Of a DNA stretch of 64,000 nucleotides, positions 8,368 through 17,348 are shown piece after piece. The translations under genes and the position numbers were made by a program. The notes beneath the pieces are model-generated. The model worked only from the letters and a program-made list of their open reading frames with translations, was not told where the DNA came from and ran no database searches. Numbering within the stretch: the stretch's first letter is position 1; each line of letters opens with the position of its first letter. Source of the stretch: Erysipelotrichaceae bacterium OPF54 (GTDB lineage: Bacteria > Bacillota_I > Bacilli_A > Erysipelotrichales > Erysipelotrichaceae); NCBI GenBank assembly GCA_022834735.1, contig BQKD01000001.1:2581659-2645658 (forward strand). Direction: 5' to 3'.

Positions 8368-9501
8368 CTAGCGCCAATAATTTTTCACAAATTCCCTTGA
8401 CTCTTTGTCGCTTTTTTCAAGATCTTCATAATCCGGATCGGCAATATACGCTATGGCCTCGATCGCCTTGTTTATGCTCGTTTCGATATCCAGAAAGGAA
8501 ATTTCCCCGTTCAGGAACATTTCGACCGCCTGCTCGTCCGCTCCGTTGAATACCGCGCCGAGATTTCCTTCCCGCTCCCCGATTTCATATGCCGTTTTCA
8601 GCATCGGGAAACGCGTGGTATCCATCGTGCGAAAATGGAGATCCCGGGTCCTTGTCATATCGAGCGGATGCTCCTCTTTCAGGACAAGACGGTCCGGATA
8701 AGCCAGCGCATACTGGATCGGCAGCCGCATATCCGCGCTTCCAAGCTGAGCCATGATCGCATGATCCTCAAATTCGACCATGGAATGGACGATACTTTCA
8801 TCATGCAGCACGACATCGATCCGGGAAAAAGGCATATCGAACAAGTAATGCGCTTCTATGACCTCAAACCCTTTATTGACCATGGTCGCGCTGTCGATCG
8901 TGATCCGTCTTCCCATGTTCCAGTTTGGATGAGAAAGGGCCTGCTCTACTGTCACATCTTTCAGCTGTTCCCTGTTCAGGTGGCGAAAACTTCCTCCGGA
9001 CGCCGTGATGATGAGCCTGGATGCTTCTTTTTCCTTATTGCCCTGCAGACATTGAAAAATGGCACTATGCTCTGAATCGATCGGATACAGTTTTGTGCCC
9101 GTTTTCTGCATCATTTTCCTGACCAGCATGCCTCCTGCCACGAGACTTTCCTTATTGGCAAGAGCCACGTCGATCCCCTTCGCAAGGGAGGCGAGGGTCG
9201 GCTTAAGGCCCCGGAAGCCGACCGTCGCATTGACGAGAAGATCATAATCGCAATGTTCGATACACTGGACCATATTGTCCCGCCCGTAAAACACTTCGCA
9301 GTTCGCAAATTCTTTTTCAGGCTTTTTTGCCAGTCCGACCACTTTGACAGACGGATGCTTCTTTACGATCTCATGCAGTTTCTTTTCATTGTGCCCGGCA
9401 CTTGCGCCAACCAGTTCAAACAGATCAGGGTGCTGCTCGATCACATCGACCGTCTGTTGCCCGATGGATCCTGTAGCGCCCAGCAGTAATATACGTTTCA
9501 T
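8368..9501 (-). CDS. dxr: 1-deoxy-D-xylulose 5-phosphate reductoisomerase
   Basis: Dxr converts DXP to 2-C-methyl-D-erythritol 4-phosphate with NADPH, the committed step of the non-mevalonate isoprenoid pathway. The 377-residue protein starts MKRILLLGATGSIGQQT, an NADPH-binding fold. It contains the metal and substrate segments ALANKESLVAGG, PIDSEHSAIFQCL and TASGGSFR, and the GRRITIDSATMVNKG segment. The length is normal. A GGAGC ribosome site lies upstream and the glgP terminator precedes it. It shows that this organism makes isoprenoids by the MEP route. No other MEP gene is in the window. Confidence 0.97.
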   Translation of the reverse strand: MKRILLLGATGSIGQQTVDVIEQHPDLFELVGASAGHNEKKLHEIVKKHPSVKVVGLAKKPEKEFANCEVFYGRDNMVQCIEHCDYDLLVNATVGFRGLKPTLASLAKGIDVALANKESLVAGGMLVRKMMQKTGTKLYPIDSEHSAIFQCLQGNKEKEASRLIITASGGSFRHLNREQLKDVTVEQALSHPNWNMGRRITIDSATMVNKGFEVIEAHYLFDMPFSRIDVVLHDESIVHSMVEFEDHAIMAQLGSADMRLPIQYALAYPDRLVLKEEHPLDMTRTRDLHFRTMDTTRFPMLKTAYEIGEREGNLGAVFNGADEQAVEMFLNGEISFLDIETSINKAIEAIAYIADPDYEDLEKSDKESREFVKNYWR

Positions 9502-9530
9502 AATAATGCTCCTTTTTATCTATTATATAG

Positions 9531-9554
9531 AAAAAGAGGAACATGTGTTCCTCT
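9531..9554 (-). terminator. glgP terminator
   Basis: On the minus strand, AGAGGAAC and GTTCCTCT pair around a four-base loop and are followed by a short T run, just after the glgP stop. Confidence 0.85.
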
Positions 9555-9560
9555 AATTGA

Positions 9561-11969
9561 TCATTTGAATGGAATCGGAGAGAGTCCCCAGATCTCATTG
9601 GCATATTCGCGGATCGTGCGGTCGCTCGAGAAATACCCCGATTTGGCAATATTCACAAGCATCATGCGCGCCCAGCGCGAACGGTCCTGATACATCTGCG
9701 CCACCTGGGACTGCGCATACAAATACGCTTCAAAATCCGCAAGCACGAAGAACTCGTCATTTCTTAGCATCAGATCGTTATAGATCAGCTGGAATTCGTT
9801 CGGATCGTTCGACCACGTGTTGTTCTTGAGGCTCTCGATCACTTCGCGGATATTCGCGTCGCTGTTGTAAAGATTCCATGCATTGTACGAGTTTTCCTTG
9901 CGAAGCTCGTCGATATCTTCTACATGCAGACCGAAGATCTGGGCATTGTCGTACCCTACCTGTTCAACGATTTCCACATTGGCTCCATCAAGAGTTCCAA
10001 GCGTCAGGGCCCCGTTCATCATGTATTTCATGTTTCCGGTACCGCTCGCTTCTTTTCCTGCCGTAGAAATCTGTTCGCTGACATCGGCCGCGTTCATCAG
10101 GATCTCAGCTACAGAAACCGAATAGTTCGGAATGAAGACCACTTTCATATATTGAGAAATTTCCGGATCATTGTTGACTTTTTCCGCCACCATATTGATC
10201 AGCTTGATGATTTCCTTGGCAAGCGCATAGCTTGGTGCCGCCTTGGCCGAGAAGAAGAATGTTCTCGGATAAATACGGAAACCGCGATCCTTTTTCATAT
10301 GCAGATACAGATGCATGATATGGAAAATATTCAGCAGCTGGCGTTTGTAGGCATGCAGGCGTTTTGCCTGGCAGTCGAAGATCGAATCCACATTTACATC
10401 GATATCGAGTGTCTTTTTCACATAGTCAGCCAGGATCTGCTTGCGTTCGCGCTTCACGGCCATGAAACGCTCCTGCAGGACCGGATCATTGACATGAGGC
10501 ATCAGACGGGTCAGCTGTTCCGGATCTTTGATAAATCCGTCTCCGATCATTTCGATCAGCAGCTGGGTCAGCTGCGGATTGGAGTACATGAGCCAGCGGC
10601 GATGCGTGATGCCGTTTGTCTTATTATTGAAACGCTCCGGATACAGGGACGCGAACTGTGCCATGACATCGTTGATCAGGATCTGGGTATGGATCTTGGC
10701 TACGCCGTTGACACTGTGGCTGCCAACGATCGCAAGATGGGCCATATGAACCTGGTTGTCCTTCAGGATCGCTACCTGATTGTGCATATAGCCTTTTCCT
10801 TTATGATCCAGTTCATAACGGAAACGGCGGTCGATCTCCTCGATGATCATGTATACGCGCGGCAACAGCTGGCGCATCATGTCCTGCGGCCATTTTTCCA
10901 GCGCCTCGGCCATGACCGTATGGTTCGTATAAGCAACCGTGCGGCATACGATGCTCCATGCCGGATCCCAGTCATAATTATAATCATCCATCAGCACACG
11001 CATGAGCTCAGGGATAACGAGCACCGGATGGGTATCGTTGAGCTGGATAGCCACTTTATCCGGCAGATTATCCAGGCTCGGATACACGCGAAGATGCGAT
11101 TCGATGATCTGGTTGATCCCTGCGCAGACAAAGAAATATTCCTGTTTCAGGCGCAGCTTCTTCCCCTCCTGGGTCGAATCATCCGGATATACATTGGCCG
11201 TCAGCGCCATGACGTCGTTCAGATACTCGCTCAGCTTTCCGGACTGAACAGAATCCTCATCGACCTGGGCATCCCATAAACGCAGGGTATTCGTAGTTTT
11301 CGTATGATAGCCGACGATCGGTTCGTCATACGGCACAGCCCTGACCACGAAATCCGGCGCATACGACATATGGAACTTGCCGTTGTAATCCATGTATGCG
11401 TCGATCTTGCCTCCGAACTTGACCTGCACGGCATGCTGCGGCTTCCAGACCTCCCACACATTTCCGTTCTTGAGCCAGCAGTCCGGCAGTTCCACCTGGC
11501 GGTAGTTTTCTATTTTCTGTTTGAACAGACCATACCGGTAGCGGATACAGTTTCCGTTGCCGGCCAGATCCAGCGATGCCAGCGAATCCAAAAAGCAGGC
11601 TGCCAGGCGGCCAAGGCCTCCATTTCCCAGGCCGGCATCGCTTTCCATTTCCTCCATCTCATTAATGCTGAGACCGCATTCCTCCAAACCTTCCTTGACG
11701 ATATCGTACAAGCCAAGGTTCATTAAATTATTTGTCAAAAGTCTGCCCATCAAAAATTCCATGGAAAAATAATAAAGCTGTTTCGTATGAGATTCCTTGA
11801 CAGCATTTTTTGTTTCTTTCCAATGAATTCCTGCATAGTCGCGTACCATGTCCCCTAACACGACATAGCGTTCCACCGGATAAGTGTCTTCAAAGTTGCG
11901 GCCGTACTGCTCAGATACTGCCAGCTTGAAACTTTCGACAAACTCTTCTTTCGAACTAAAATTTGACAT
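9561..11969 (-). CDS. glgP: Glycogen/maltodextrin phosphorylase
   Basis: This cytosolic enzyme releases glucose 1-phosphate from alpha-1,4-glucans. The protein of 802 residues shows the N-terminal SDAGLGNGGLGRLAACFLDS signature, the active-site stretch NDTHP, and the PLP lysine region EASGTGNMKYMMNGALTLG near residue 640. Two ATGs are six bases apart. The second (11967-11969) has the better spacing from GGAGGG, so I use it; the other would add two residues. The gene stands alone between its terminator and an orphan regulator in the same direction, with no other glycogen gene nearby. Substrate preference cannot be read from sequence alone. Confidence 0.96.
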   Translation of the reverse strand: MSNFSSKEEFVESFKLAVSEQYGRNFEDTYPVERYVVLGDMVRDYAGIHWKETKNAVKESHTKQLYYFSMEFLMGRLLTNNLMNLGLYDIVKEGLEECGLSINEMEEMESDAGLGNGGLGRLAACFLDSLASLDLAGNGNCIRYRYGLFKQKIENYRQVELPDCWLKNGNVWEVWKPQHAVQVKFGGKIDAYMDYNGKFHMSYAPDFVVRAVPYDEPIVGYHTKTTNTLRLWDAQVDEDSVQSGKLSEYLNDVMALTANVYPDDSTQEGKKLRLKQEYFFVCAGINQIIESHLRVYPSLDNLPDKVAIQLNDTHPVLVIPELMRVLMDDYNYDWDPAWSIVCRTVAYTNHTVMAEALEKWPQDMMRQLLPRVYMIIEEIDRRFRYELDHKGKGYMHNQVAILKDNQVHMAHLAIVGSHSVNGVAKIHTQILINDVMAQFASLYPERFNNKTNGITHRRWLMYSNPQLTQLLIEMIGDGFIKDPEQLTRLMPHVNDPVLQERFMAVKRERKQILADYVKKTLDIDVNVDSIFDCQAKRLHAYKRQLLNIFHIMHLYLHMKKDRGFRIYPRTFFFSAKAAPSYALAKEIIKLINMVAEKVNNDPEISQYMKVVFIPNYSVSVAEILMNAADVSEQISTAGKEASGTGNMKYMMNGALTLGTLDGANVEIVEQVGYDNAQIFGLHVEDIDELRKENSYNAWNLYNSDANIREVIESLKNNTWSNDPNEFQLIYNDLMLRNDEFFVLADFEAYLYAQSQVAQMYQDRSRWARMMLVNIAKSGYFSSDRTIREYANEIWGLSPIPFK

Positions 11970-12047
11970 ATTCATTCCCTCCTGTCGATAAATTATACCA
12001 AGAGAAAACTATTATTCAAACATTTTCCCGTAATTTTCCGTTAATTT

Positions 12048-12506
12048 TTATCTTAATTTCACTACCGGAAAATGCCATCGATAGCCTTTTCCAAAAAATG
12101 TGTCAATATAGGGGTCCCCTTTATATTCGCCAAGCCGTTTTCGTAAACGGCTGATACAGCTTGACAGCGCATTGTCGCTTACCCCCTGGCTCAGCACCTC
12201 AAGCAGATTGCACCGGGAAACGATGACCATCGGATCAAGCACCAGTTTGACCAGGACCCGGAAACTTTCCTTGTTGAGCGCAATTTCGTGATTGTCGCGC
12301 CACACCTGTCCTGTCGTGAAATTGATGCTCAGATCTGCAGTCTTAAAAATACACTCGATCATGGCTGTGTCTGGAACATAAACGATCGTCGGACAATCAT
12401 TGATCATCCATTTTTGAAAGGCTCCTTTCGGACAGTAGGATACGATCTTCATCGTAAATTCTGTATCCCACGGCACGGCCAGCAATTTGGGCTTTTGTTT
12501 GTTCAT
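12048..12506 (-). CDS. Orphan OmpR/PhoB-type winged-helix regulator without receiver domain
   Basis: The 152-residue protein has a C-terminal winged-helix DNA-binding domain, residues about 60-150. Its motif is of the response regulator class: LNKESFRVLVKLVLDP, then NALSSCISRLRKRLGE, then the wing YIDTFFGKGYRWHF. The N-terminal 55 residues contain no phosphoacceptor aspartate and are too short for a receiver. The ATG at 12504-12506 has only a weak ribosome site; an alternative GTG at 12543-12545 would add 13 residues. The region upstream holds TTGAAA and TACTAT 18 bases apart (about 12560-12590). No kinase gene is adjacent. Targets are unknown; glgP just downstream in the same direction is one candidate. 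Confidence 0.8.
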   Translation of the reverse strand: MNKQKPKLLAVPWDTEFTMKIVSYCPKGAFQKWMINDCPTIVYVPDTAMIECIFKTADLSINFTTGQVWRDNHEIALNKESFRVLVKLVLDPMVIVSRCNLLEVLSQGVSDNALSSCISRLRKRLGEYKGDPYIDTFFGKGYRWHFPVVKLR

Positions 12507-12606
12507 CTTATATTCTCGTTTCGTATTATTTTTACATATATGCACTTTTTGTAAACGTTTATACCAAAATAGTATTCTTTCTTATATAATCTTTTCAAGC
12601 AAGACG

Positions 12607-12630
12607 CAAAAAAAAGCGCTACTGCGCTTT
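12607..12630 (-). terminator. Terminator of the flippase-mnmG-divIC operon
   Basis: On the minus strand, AAAGCGC/GCGCTTT with a four-base loop is followed by a T run. The stem overlaps the stop codon of the gene ending at 12619. Confidence 0.85.
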
Positions 12631-13128
12631 TGAAGTAAAGTCCTGAATTTGAATTATTCTCTTTTTATAATCTGTCAGTATTACCGAAACGAGCGGATCG
12701 CTGTTCTTTGAACCGATCAGTACGCATTTCTGTTCTGCCACGATACACTCTCCATAAACAAGGCCGGCAAAATCCATTTGCGAAAATCCGACTGTCGCCC
12801 TGCCGTGTTCATCGATCCGGACCGCGGAAGCCGCGAACCAGGCAGCTTCCGGACTTTTTTTATCCCTGAGCGCTTCAAACAGAAGCTCGGCACCCGTCTT
12901 GGCATGCGGGGACGCTTTCGGTCTGGAAAACAGACCGGTATTTTTCCTTTTCTTTTTCAGATCATTGCGGGTCGCAAAATCATGCATCGCTTCCTGCTGT
13001 TCAGCGTATTTCGCATAACTGTCCAGCACATGCTGCGGCGTATCCTGCCGAAACGACACCACTCCATTTTCCTCGGAATAATACGCCTTGTATTTGCGCC
13101 ATTCATACATCGATGTGTCAAACGCCAT
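12619..13128 (-). CDS. Hypothetical protein downstream of divIC
   Basis: I do not recognise this 169-residue protein. It has an aromatic, charged N-terminus, a Lys/Arg-rich centre (NDLKKKRKNTGLFSRPK), and a C-terminal half of alternating hydrophobic residues that looks like a small beta-rich fold. No signal peptide or membrane helix is seen. The chosen ATG (13126-13128) has AGGA at good spacing. An ATG six bases upstream overlaps the divIC stop as ATGA. Either way, translation is coupled to divIC. It is the last gene of the operon. Confidence 0.75.
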   Translation of the reverse strand: MAFDTSMYEWRKYKAYYSEENGVVSFRQDTPQHVLDSYAKYAEQQEAMHDFATRNDLKKKRKNTGLFSRPKASPHAKTGAELLFEALRDKKSPEAAWFAASAVRIDEHGRATVGFSQMDFAGLVYGECIVAEQKCVLIGSKNSDPLVSVILTDYKKRIIQIQDFTSKAQ

Positions 13129-13130
13129 AC

Positions 13131-13457
13131 TCATTCCTCATCTTTTTGAAGGTCGATGCTCGGAAACTTAAAGACCTGTTCTCCTTCGCGGCTGACCAGG
13201 TATTTCCCCCGGGCAATATATTCCACATAATCCGGGTTGGACAGATTTTCCTTCGTGGTTTCCAGTTCCTTCTTTTTCTCATCGAGCTGAGCCGCTTCCT
13301 GCAGATTGCTCTGGATCTGGCTCTTCAGCTCAAACGTCGTTTTCAATTCCGAGAAGCTGCTGTAAAAAAGAAAAGCGGAGGCTGTTATCAGCATGCAGGA
13401 AATCACAGCTTTCTGCATCATGAGCTTTTTTCTGTTCTTCTTTTTTATGTGCTTCAT
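13131..13457 (-). CDS. divIC: Septum formation initiator, DivIC/FtsB type
   Basis: This 108-residue single-pass membrane protein has a short basic cytoplasmic tail, one transmembrane helix (residues about 16-33), a coiled coil in which EKKKELETTKENL is typical, and the family ending NPDYVEYIARGKYLV. DivIC works with FtsL and DivIB at the division site to activate septal wall synthesis. It lies 41 bases after mnmG and overlaps the next gene's start region. The FtsB/DivIC label rests on the NPxYxExxAR-like motif and architecture. Confidence 0.85.
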   Translation of the reverse strand: MKHIKKKNRKKLMMQKAVISCMLITASAFLFYSSFSELKTTFELKSQIQSNLQEAAQLDEKKKELETTKENLSNPDYVEYIARGKYLVSREGEQVFKFPSIDLQKDEE

Positions 13458-13498
13458 ATCCTTTCCTCCCCTTTTTCCCTATTTACACTTTCATTATA

Positions 13499-15349
13499 TC
13501 ATTTTTTCACATACATTGCCAAAATCGCAATGTCACTCGGATTGATCCCTGAGATCCTCGATGCCTGACCTAGCGTGAGCGGCCGGATCTCATCCAGCTT
13601 CTGCCGCGCTTCCAGCGAAAGATTTTCCATCGTTTTGTATTCGAGGCCGGCCGGCAGCTTCTTTTGTTCCATAGCCTGCAGATGGGCTGCGTCGCGCTTT
13701 GCTTTTTCTATATACCCCGCATATTTTACTTCGATCTCGATTTCCTGTGCCAGCTCAGGATCGTATTCCTTTCCGATCACCGGCGCAAGCGCCTTCAAGG
13801 TCACTTTCGGCCGTTTCAGAAGTTCCAGGGCCGAAGTTCCATGCTTCAGCTCATCATAGCCGAGCGAAGCAAATACGCGGCCGATCCTTTCGTCAGGCCG
13901 TATGTGTGTATTGGCCAGCTCCTCTCTGATCTGATCGAGCGCGTCCATTTTGGCACGAAACGCATCATGGCGCCCTTTCGATACCAGACCGATCGCATAC
14001 GCTTTGGCAAGCAGACGCTGATCGGCATTGTCATGACGAAGCAGCAGACGATATTCCGCTCTCGACGTAAGAAGACGGTACGGCTCCTTCGTACCTTTTG
14101 TGCTCAGATCATCGATCATGACTCCGATATAGGCTTCATCGCGCCGCAGCACGAACGGCTCTTTGCCGTCGATCTTCAGGGCCGCGTTGGCGCCGGCCAT
14201 CAGGCCTTGTCCGGCCGCCTCCTCATAGCCGCTCGTTCCATTGACCTGTCCGGCTGTAAACAGATTTTCGACGATCTTGCTTTCGAGGCTCGGTTTCATC
14301 TGAAGCGGATCGATCGCATCGTATTCGATCGCATAGGCATATTTTTCTATGATGCAGTTTTCAAGACCAGGCAGGGAATGGACCATCTTTTCCTGCACAT
14401 CGACCGGCATCGAAGTGGAAAAGCCCTGAATATAGATCGTATCGAGCTCCTTTGACTCCGGTTCGAGGAACAGCTGATGGCGCGGCTTGTCCGAAAAACG
14501 GACCAGCTTGTCTTCGATGCTCGGGCAGTAGCGCGGTCCGACCCCTTTGACAAGGCCGGAATACATGGCCGAATCATGCAGATGTTCCCGAATGATCTCG
14601 TGAGTGGATGGCGTCGTATAAATTAAATGACAGATTTCCTGCTTTTCGAAAGGCAGGACATCTTCTTTTTTTGTTGTTTCGGAAAAACGCAGGAACGCAT
14701 TCGTTCCCGGCTGTTTTTCGGCTTTGGAAAAATCGATCGAATCCATTTTTACCCGGCATGGTGTTCCGGTCTTGAGGCGGAAAGTCCTGATCCCGGCATC
14801 GCGCAGGCTCTGGGAAAGCGTGTCGATCGTCGGCTGATCTTCCGGACCGCTCTTTGTGGATGTATGACCGCGCAGAACATTGGAGGTCATATAGGTGCCG
14901 GAAGTGATGATCACGGTTTTTGACGGAATGATCGTACCATCCGTACATTCCACACCAACCGCTTTCTGATTTTCGATCAGCACCCTGGCAGCACCATTCT
15001 CGATCACATCCAGATTTTTCTGTGCAAGCAGAGCTTCCTTCATAAACCGTTTGTAAGCGATCTTGTCGCTTTGTACCCGCAGCGACCACACGCCTGGTCC
15101 TTTTGTCGTATTGAGCATCTTGAACTGCAGCGCAGTCCGATCGGCCGCGATCGGCATGATCCCGCCCATCGCATCGATCTCGCGGACGACGATCCCTTTT
15201 GCCGGTCCGCCCACGCTCGGGTTGCACGGCATGGATCCGACCATATCAAGGCTCATCGTAATAAGACATGTTTTTTTATTCATTCGGGCAGCGGCCATGG
15301 CAGCTTCGATTCCTGCATGTCCTCCCCCTACCACAACGACATCGTACAT
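13499..15349 (-). CDS. mnmG: tRNA uridine-5-carboxymethylaminomethyl modification enzyme
   Basis: MnmG (GidA), with MnmE, installs the cmnm5 group on the wobble uridine of certain tRNAs using FAD, glycine and methylene-THF. The 616 residues begin MYDVVVVGGGHAGIEAA (FAD fold). They include the family segments MPCNPSVGGPAKG and RAEYRLLLRHDNAD, plus a C-terminal helical domain ending SRISGINPSDIAIL. The length is normal. It follows the flippase gene by two bases and is followed by divIC. The MnmE gene, often adjacent in Firmicutes, is not in this window. Confidence 0.97.
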   Translation of the reverse strand: MYDVVVVGGGHAGIEAAMAAARMNKKTCLITMSLDMVGSMPCNPSVGGPAKGIVVREIDAMGGIMPIAADRTALQFKMLNTTKGPGVWSLRVQSDKIAYKRFMKEALLAQKNLDVIENGAARVLIENQKAVGVECTDGTIIPSKTVIITSGTYMTSNVLRGHTSTKSGPEDQPTIDTLSQSLRDAGIRTFRLKTGTPCRVKMDSIDFSKAEKQPGTNAFLRFSETTKKEDVLPFEKQEICHLIYTTPSTHEIIREHLHDSAMYSGLVKGVGPRYCPSIEDKLVRFSDKPRHQLFLEPESKELDTIYIQGFSTSMPVDVQEKMVHSLPGLENCIIEKYAYAIEYDAIDPLQMKPSLESKIVENLFTAGQVNGTSGYEEAAGQGLMAGANAALKIDGKEPFVLRRDEAYIGVMIDDLSTKGTKEPYRLLTSRAEYRLLLRHDNADQRLLAKAYAIGLVSKGRHDAFRAKMDALDQIREELANTHIRPDERIGRVFASLGYDELKHGTSALELLKRPKVTLKALAPVIGKEYDPELAQEIEIEVKYAGYIEKAKRDAAHLQAMEQKKLPAGLEYKTMENLSLEARQKLDEIRPLTLGQASRISGINPSDIAILAMYVKK

Positions 15350-15351
15350 CG

Positions 15352-16959
15352 TCAGGCCTTCTTTCTATTTATATTAAAATGGAATACGCTTTGCGGCACC
15401 TGCAGAACGCCTGTCAGCGCCAGATACAGACCGACAGTCAGGATTCCGTTGACTGCCAGCTTTATAAAACAGAACCATCGCGATCCGGCCGAGCCATCCA
15501 GTCCGATCGCAGTAAGGAGCGTTGCGCACCCCCACATCAGAAAGCAGACCGCAATTTCCACGACCGCTTTATGAAGCATTCCTTTAAACGGCACGCCAAA
15601 GGCCCGGTGAACTTCCTTCAGATTGGAATAGATCAGATAAATGGCCCCGATCAGCGAAGAGAGGACCGCGCCAGGATAGCCGGTCAGCCAGATCAGCGGG
15701 ACCATCAGAACGCCTTTGATCACAGAATAGTACAGCAGCCGCCTGAGCACATAGCGGCGCAGGCCCAGAGCCATCATGATATTCGTGATGACAGGCATCA
15801 ATGTACCGGTAAACGCTTCGATTGCCATCCACCGCAGGATGCTTCCCGACAGATCCAGATCCGAGCTCGAGAACATGACGTAAAAGATCGGTTTGGCGTA
15901 AATAAAGATGCAGAACGAAAGCATGAGCCCGATATATAAAATAATATTCAGGCAGTCGATCACATTTTTGCGCACGAGCCGGATGTTCTTCTCCTCCAGG
16001 GCCGAGGTGATGTGCGGGATGATGGCTGCGGTGAATCCCGGAGCAAGGATCATCGGGATCGCAATGATCTTGGTGCCGGAATAGTTGAATCCGGCCAGGA
16101 TCAAATTGTACTGCGCCTCCGTATACCCTTTGAGCTGCAGTCCGATCGGCAGAAGCAGCGAATTGTACAGCGAATCGCTGTAGCCAAGAATAGCGACCAC
16201 AAAATACGGGATGGCAAGCAGGATGAATTCGCGCAGCAGCTTCTGCGAATTGACGGCCCTCGTTTTCTGGCAGGCAGCCTGCCCGGCAATGTGTGCCGTC
16301 ACTTTTTTATCGAAAACAAAGATCTGGATAAGGCCCGCCACTGCCGCAACGACCGTGCTGGCTACAGAAGCATACAACGCCCACTTGCGTTCCATCCCGA
16401 ATACATAGACGAGCAGTGCAGAGACGCTGAGCAGGAATCCGACCCGGAAAATCTGTTCAAATGTCTGCGAGAACGCATATTCTTCGATTTCCTTCCTTCC
16501 CTGAATAAATCCGCGGAACGCGGAAAGCACCGGAACGAAGAACAGTGCGACGGCAAGGATACACAGGATGATCTGCATGGTCTGCGTATCGCTTCCGGCG
16601 CTGATCACGTTGGCAAGAGGCCATGAAATGAGCATCATGCATACCATGCCGACAAAGCCTGTCAGCGACAGGAAAGAAATCGAGATCCGCTTGATGAGCA
16701 GGATCGTTTTCGGATCGTTCTTTGTGGTATATTTGGCGACAAGGGTCGCGACCGCAAACGGGAAACCTGCACTGAAAATATTCAGGAAGTACGAATAAAA
16801 CGTATACGCGGTTCCGTAAAAATTTATATATTGTTCCGATCCGAGGATCGTATTAAGAGGAATGACATAAAACAGGCTGATCAGTTTCGCGAAGAAATAG
16901 CCGCCCGTCCCGATCAATCCACTATATATGATCGACTTTTTAACATTTTCTTTTTGCAT
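15352..16959 (-). CDS. Polysaccharide/lipid II flippase of the YtgP-SpoVB (MurJ-like) group
   Basis: This 535-residue integral membrane protein has about 14 hydrophobic helices. The start has the family pattern GTGGYFFAKLISLFYVIPLN, followed by AGFPFAVATLVAKY. Members flip undecaprenyl-linked precursors such as lipid II across the membrane. YtgP is the MurJ of Bacillus; SpoVB is a paralogue. I chose the ATG at 16957-16959, with AAGGAG eight bases upstream. The longer frame runs through the promoter region. It is the first gene of an operon with mnmG and divIC, which fits a cell wall and division role. Lipid II as substrate is inferred. Confidence 0.88.
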   Translation of the reverse strand: MQKENVKKSIIYSGLIGTGGYFFAKLISLFYVIPLNTILGSEQYINFYGTAYTFYSYFLNIFSAGFPFAVATLVAKYTTKNDPKTILLIKRISISFLSLTGFVGMVCMMLISWPLANVISAGSDTQTMQIILCILAVALFFVPVLSAFRGFIQGRKEIEEYAFSQTFEQIFRVGFLLSVSALLVYVFGMERKWALYASVASTVVAAVAGLIQIFVFDKKVTAHIAGQAACQKTRAVNSQKLLREFILLAIPYFVVAILGYSDSLYNSLLLPIGLQLKGYTEAQYNLILAGFNYSGTKIIAIPMILAPGFTAAIIPHITSALEEKNIRLVRKNVIDCLNIILYIGLMLSFCIFIYAKPIFYVMFSSSDLDLSGSILRWMAIEAFTGTLMPVITNIMMALGLRRYVLRRLLYYSVIKGVLMVPLIWLTGYPGAVLSSLIGAIYLIYSNLKEVHRAFGVPFKGMLHKAVVEIAVCFLMWGCATLLTAIGLDGSAGSRWFCFIKLAVNGILTVGLYLALTGVLQVPQSVFHFNINRKKA

Positions 16960-17066
16960 TGGATTCTCCTTCAGCTTCTCATTATAGCACAGTATGCGCA
17001 CTCTTCCATCCGGCATTCTTGATTTGTTTGCGCCATAAAAATACAATAGAAAAAAAGGAGAAAGCT

Positions 17067-17348
17067 ATGAAACATATTGTATTGATCAAATTGAAAGAAA
17101 GAACCAGGACAAATCAGGAAGCGGTGGCTTCGATCCTGAAAAAAATGACCGTTGATACGATCCCGTATGTCCATTCGTTTTTCGTTGGCGAGGATTTTCT
17201 CGATTCCCGGCGCAGCTATGACGTGCTGCTCGAAGTCACGCTCGATAAAAAGGATCTGGAAAAATACGCGAACGATCCGTTCCACACTGCCATCAAAAAA
17301 GAATTTGCGCCCTATATGGATCATTCGGTAACGATCGATGTCGACTGA
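17067..17348 (+). CDS. Dabb (stress-responsive alpha/beta barrel) domain protein
   Basis: The 93-residue protein starts MKHIVLIKLKERTR and has the Dabb pattern: a first strand MKHIVLIKL, a YVHSFFVGEDFL segment, a SYDVLLEVTL strand, and a helix with KYANDPFHTAIKKEF near the end. Such proteins form dimeric ferredoxin-like barrels; the function is mostly unknown. The ATG at 17067 has AAGGAG. It overlaps the next gene by 11 bases, so the two are translated together. It is divergent from the flippase operon. Confidence 0.88.
   Translation: MKHIVLIKLKERTRTNQEAVASILKKMTVDTIPYVHSFFVGEDFLDSRRSYDVLLEVTLDKKDLEKYANDPFHTAIKKEFAPYMDHSVTIDVD

Noticed and set aside
9924-11279. Long plus-strand open frame opposite glgP
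   Set aside because: Antisense shadow of a full-length, motif-complete phosphorylase; the translated protein is His/Arg/Asp-rich noise.
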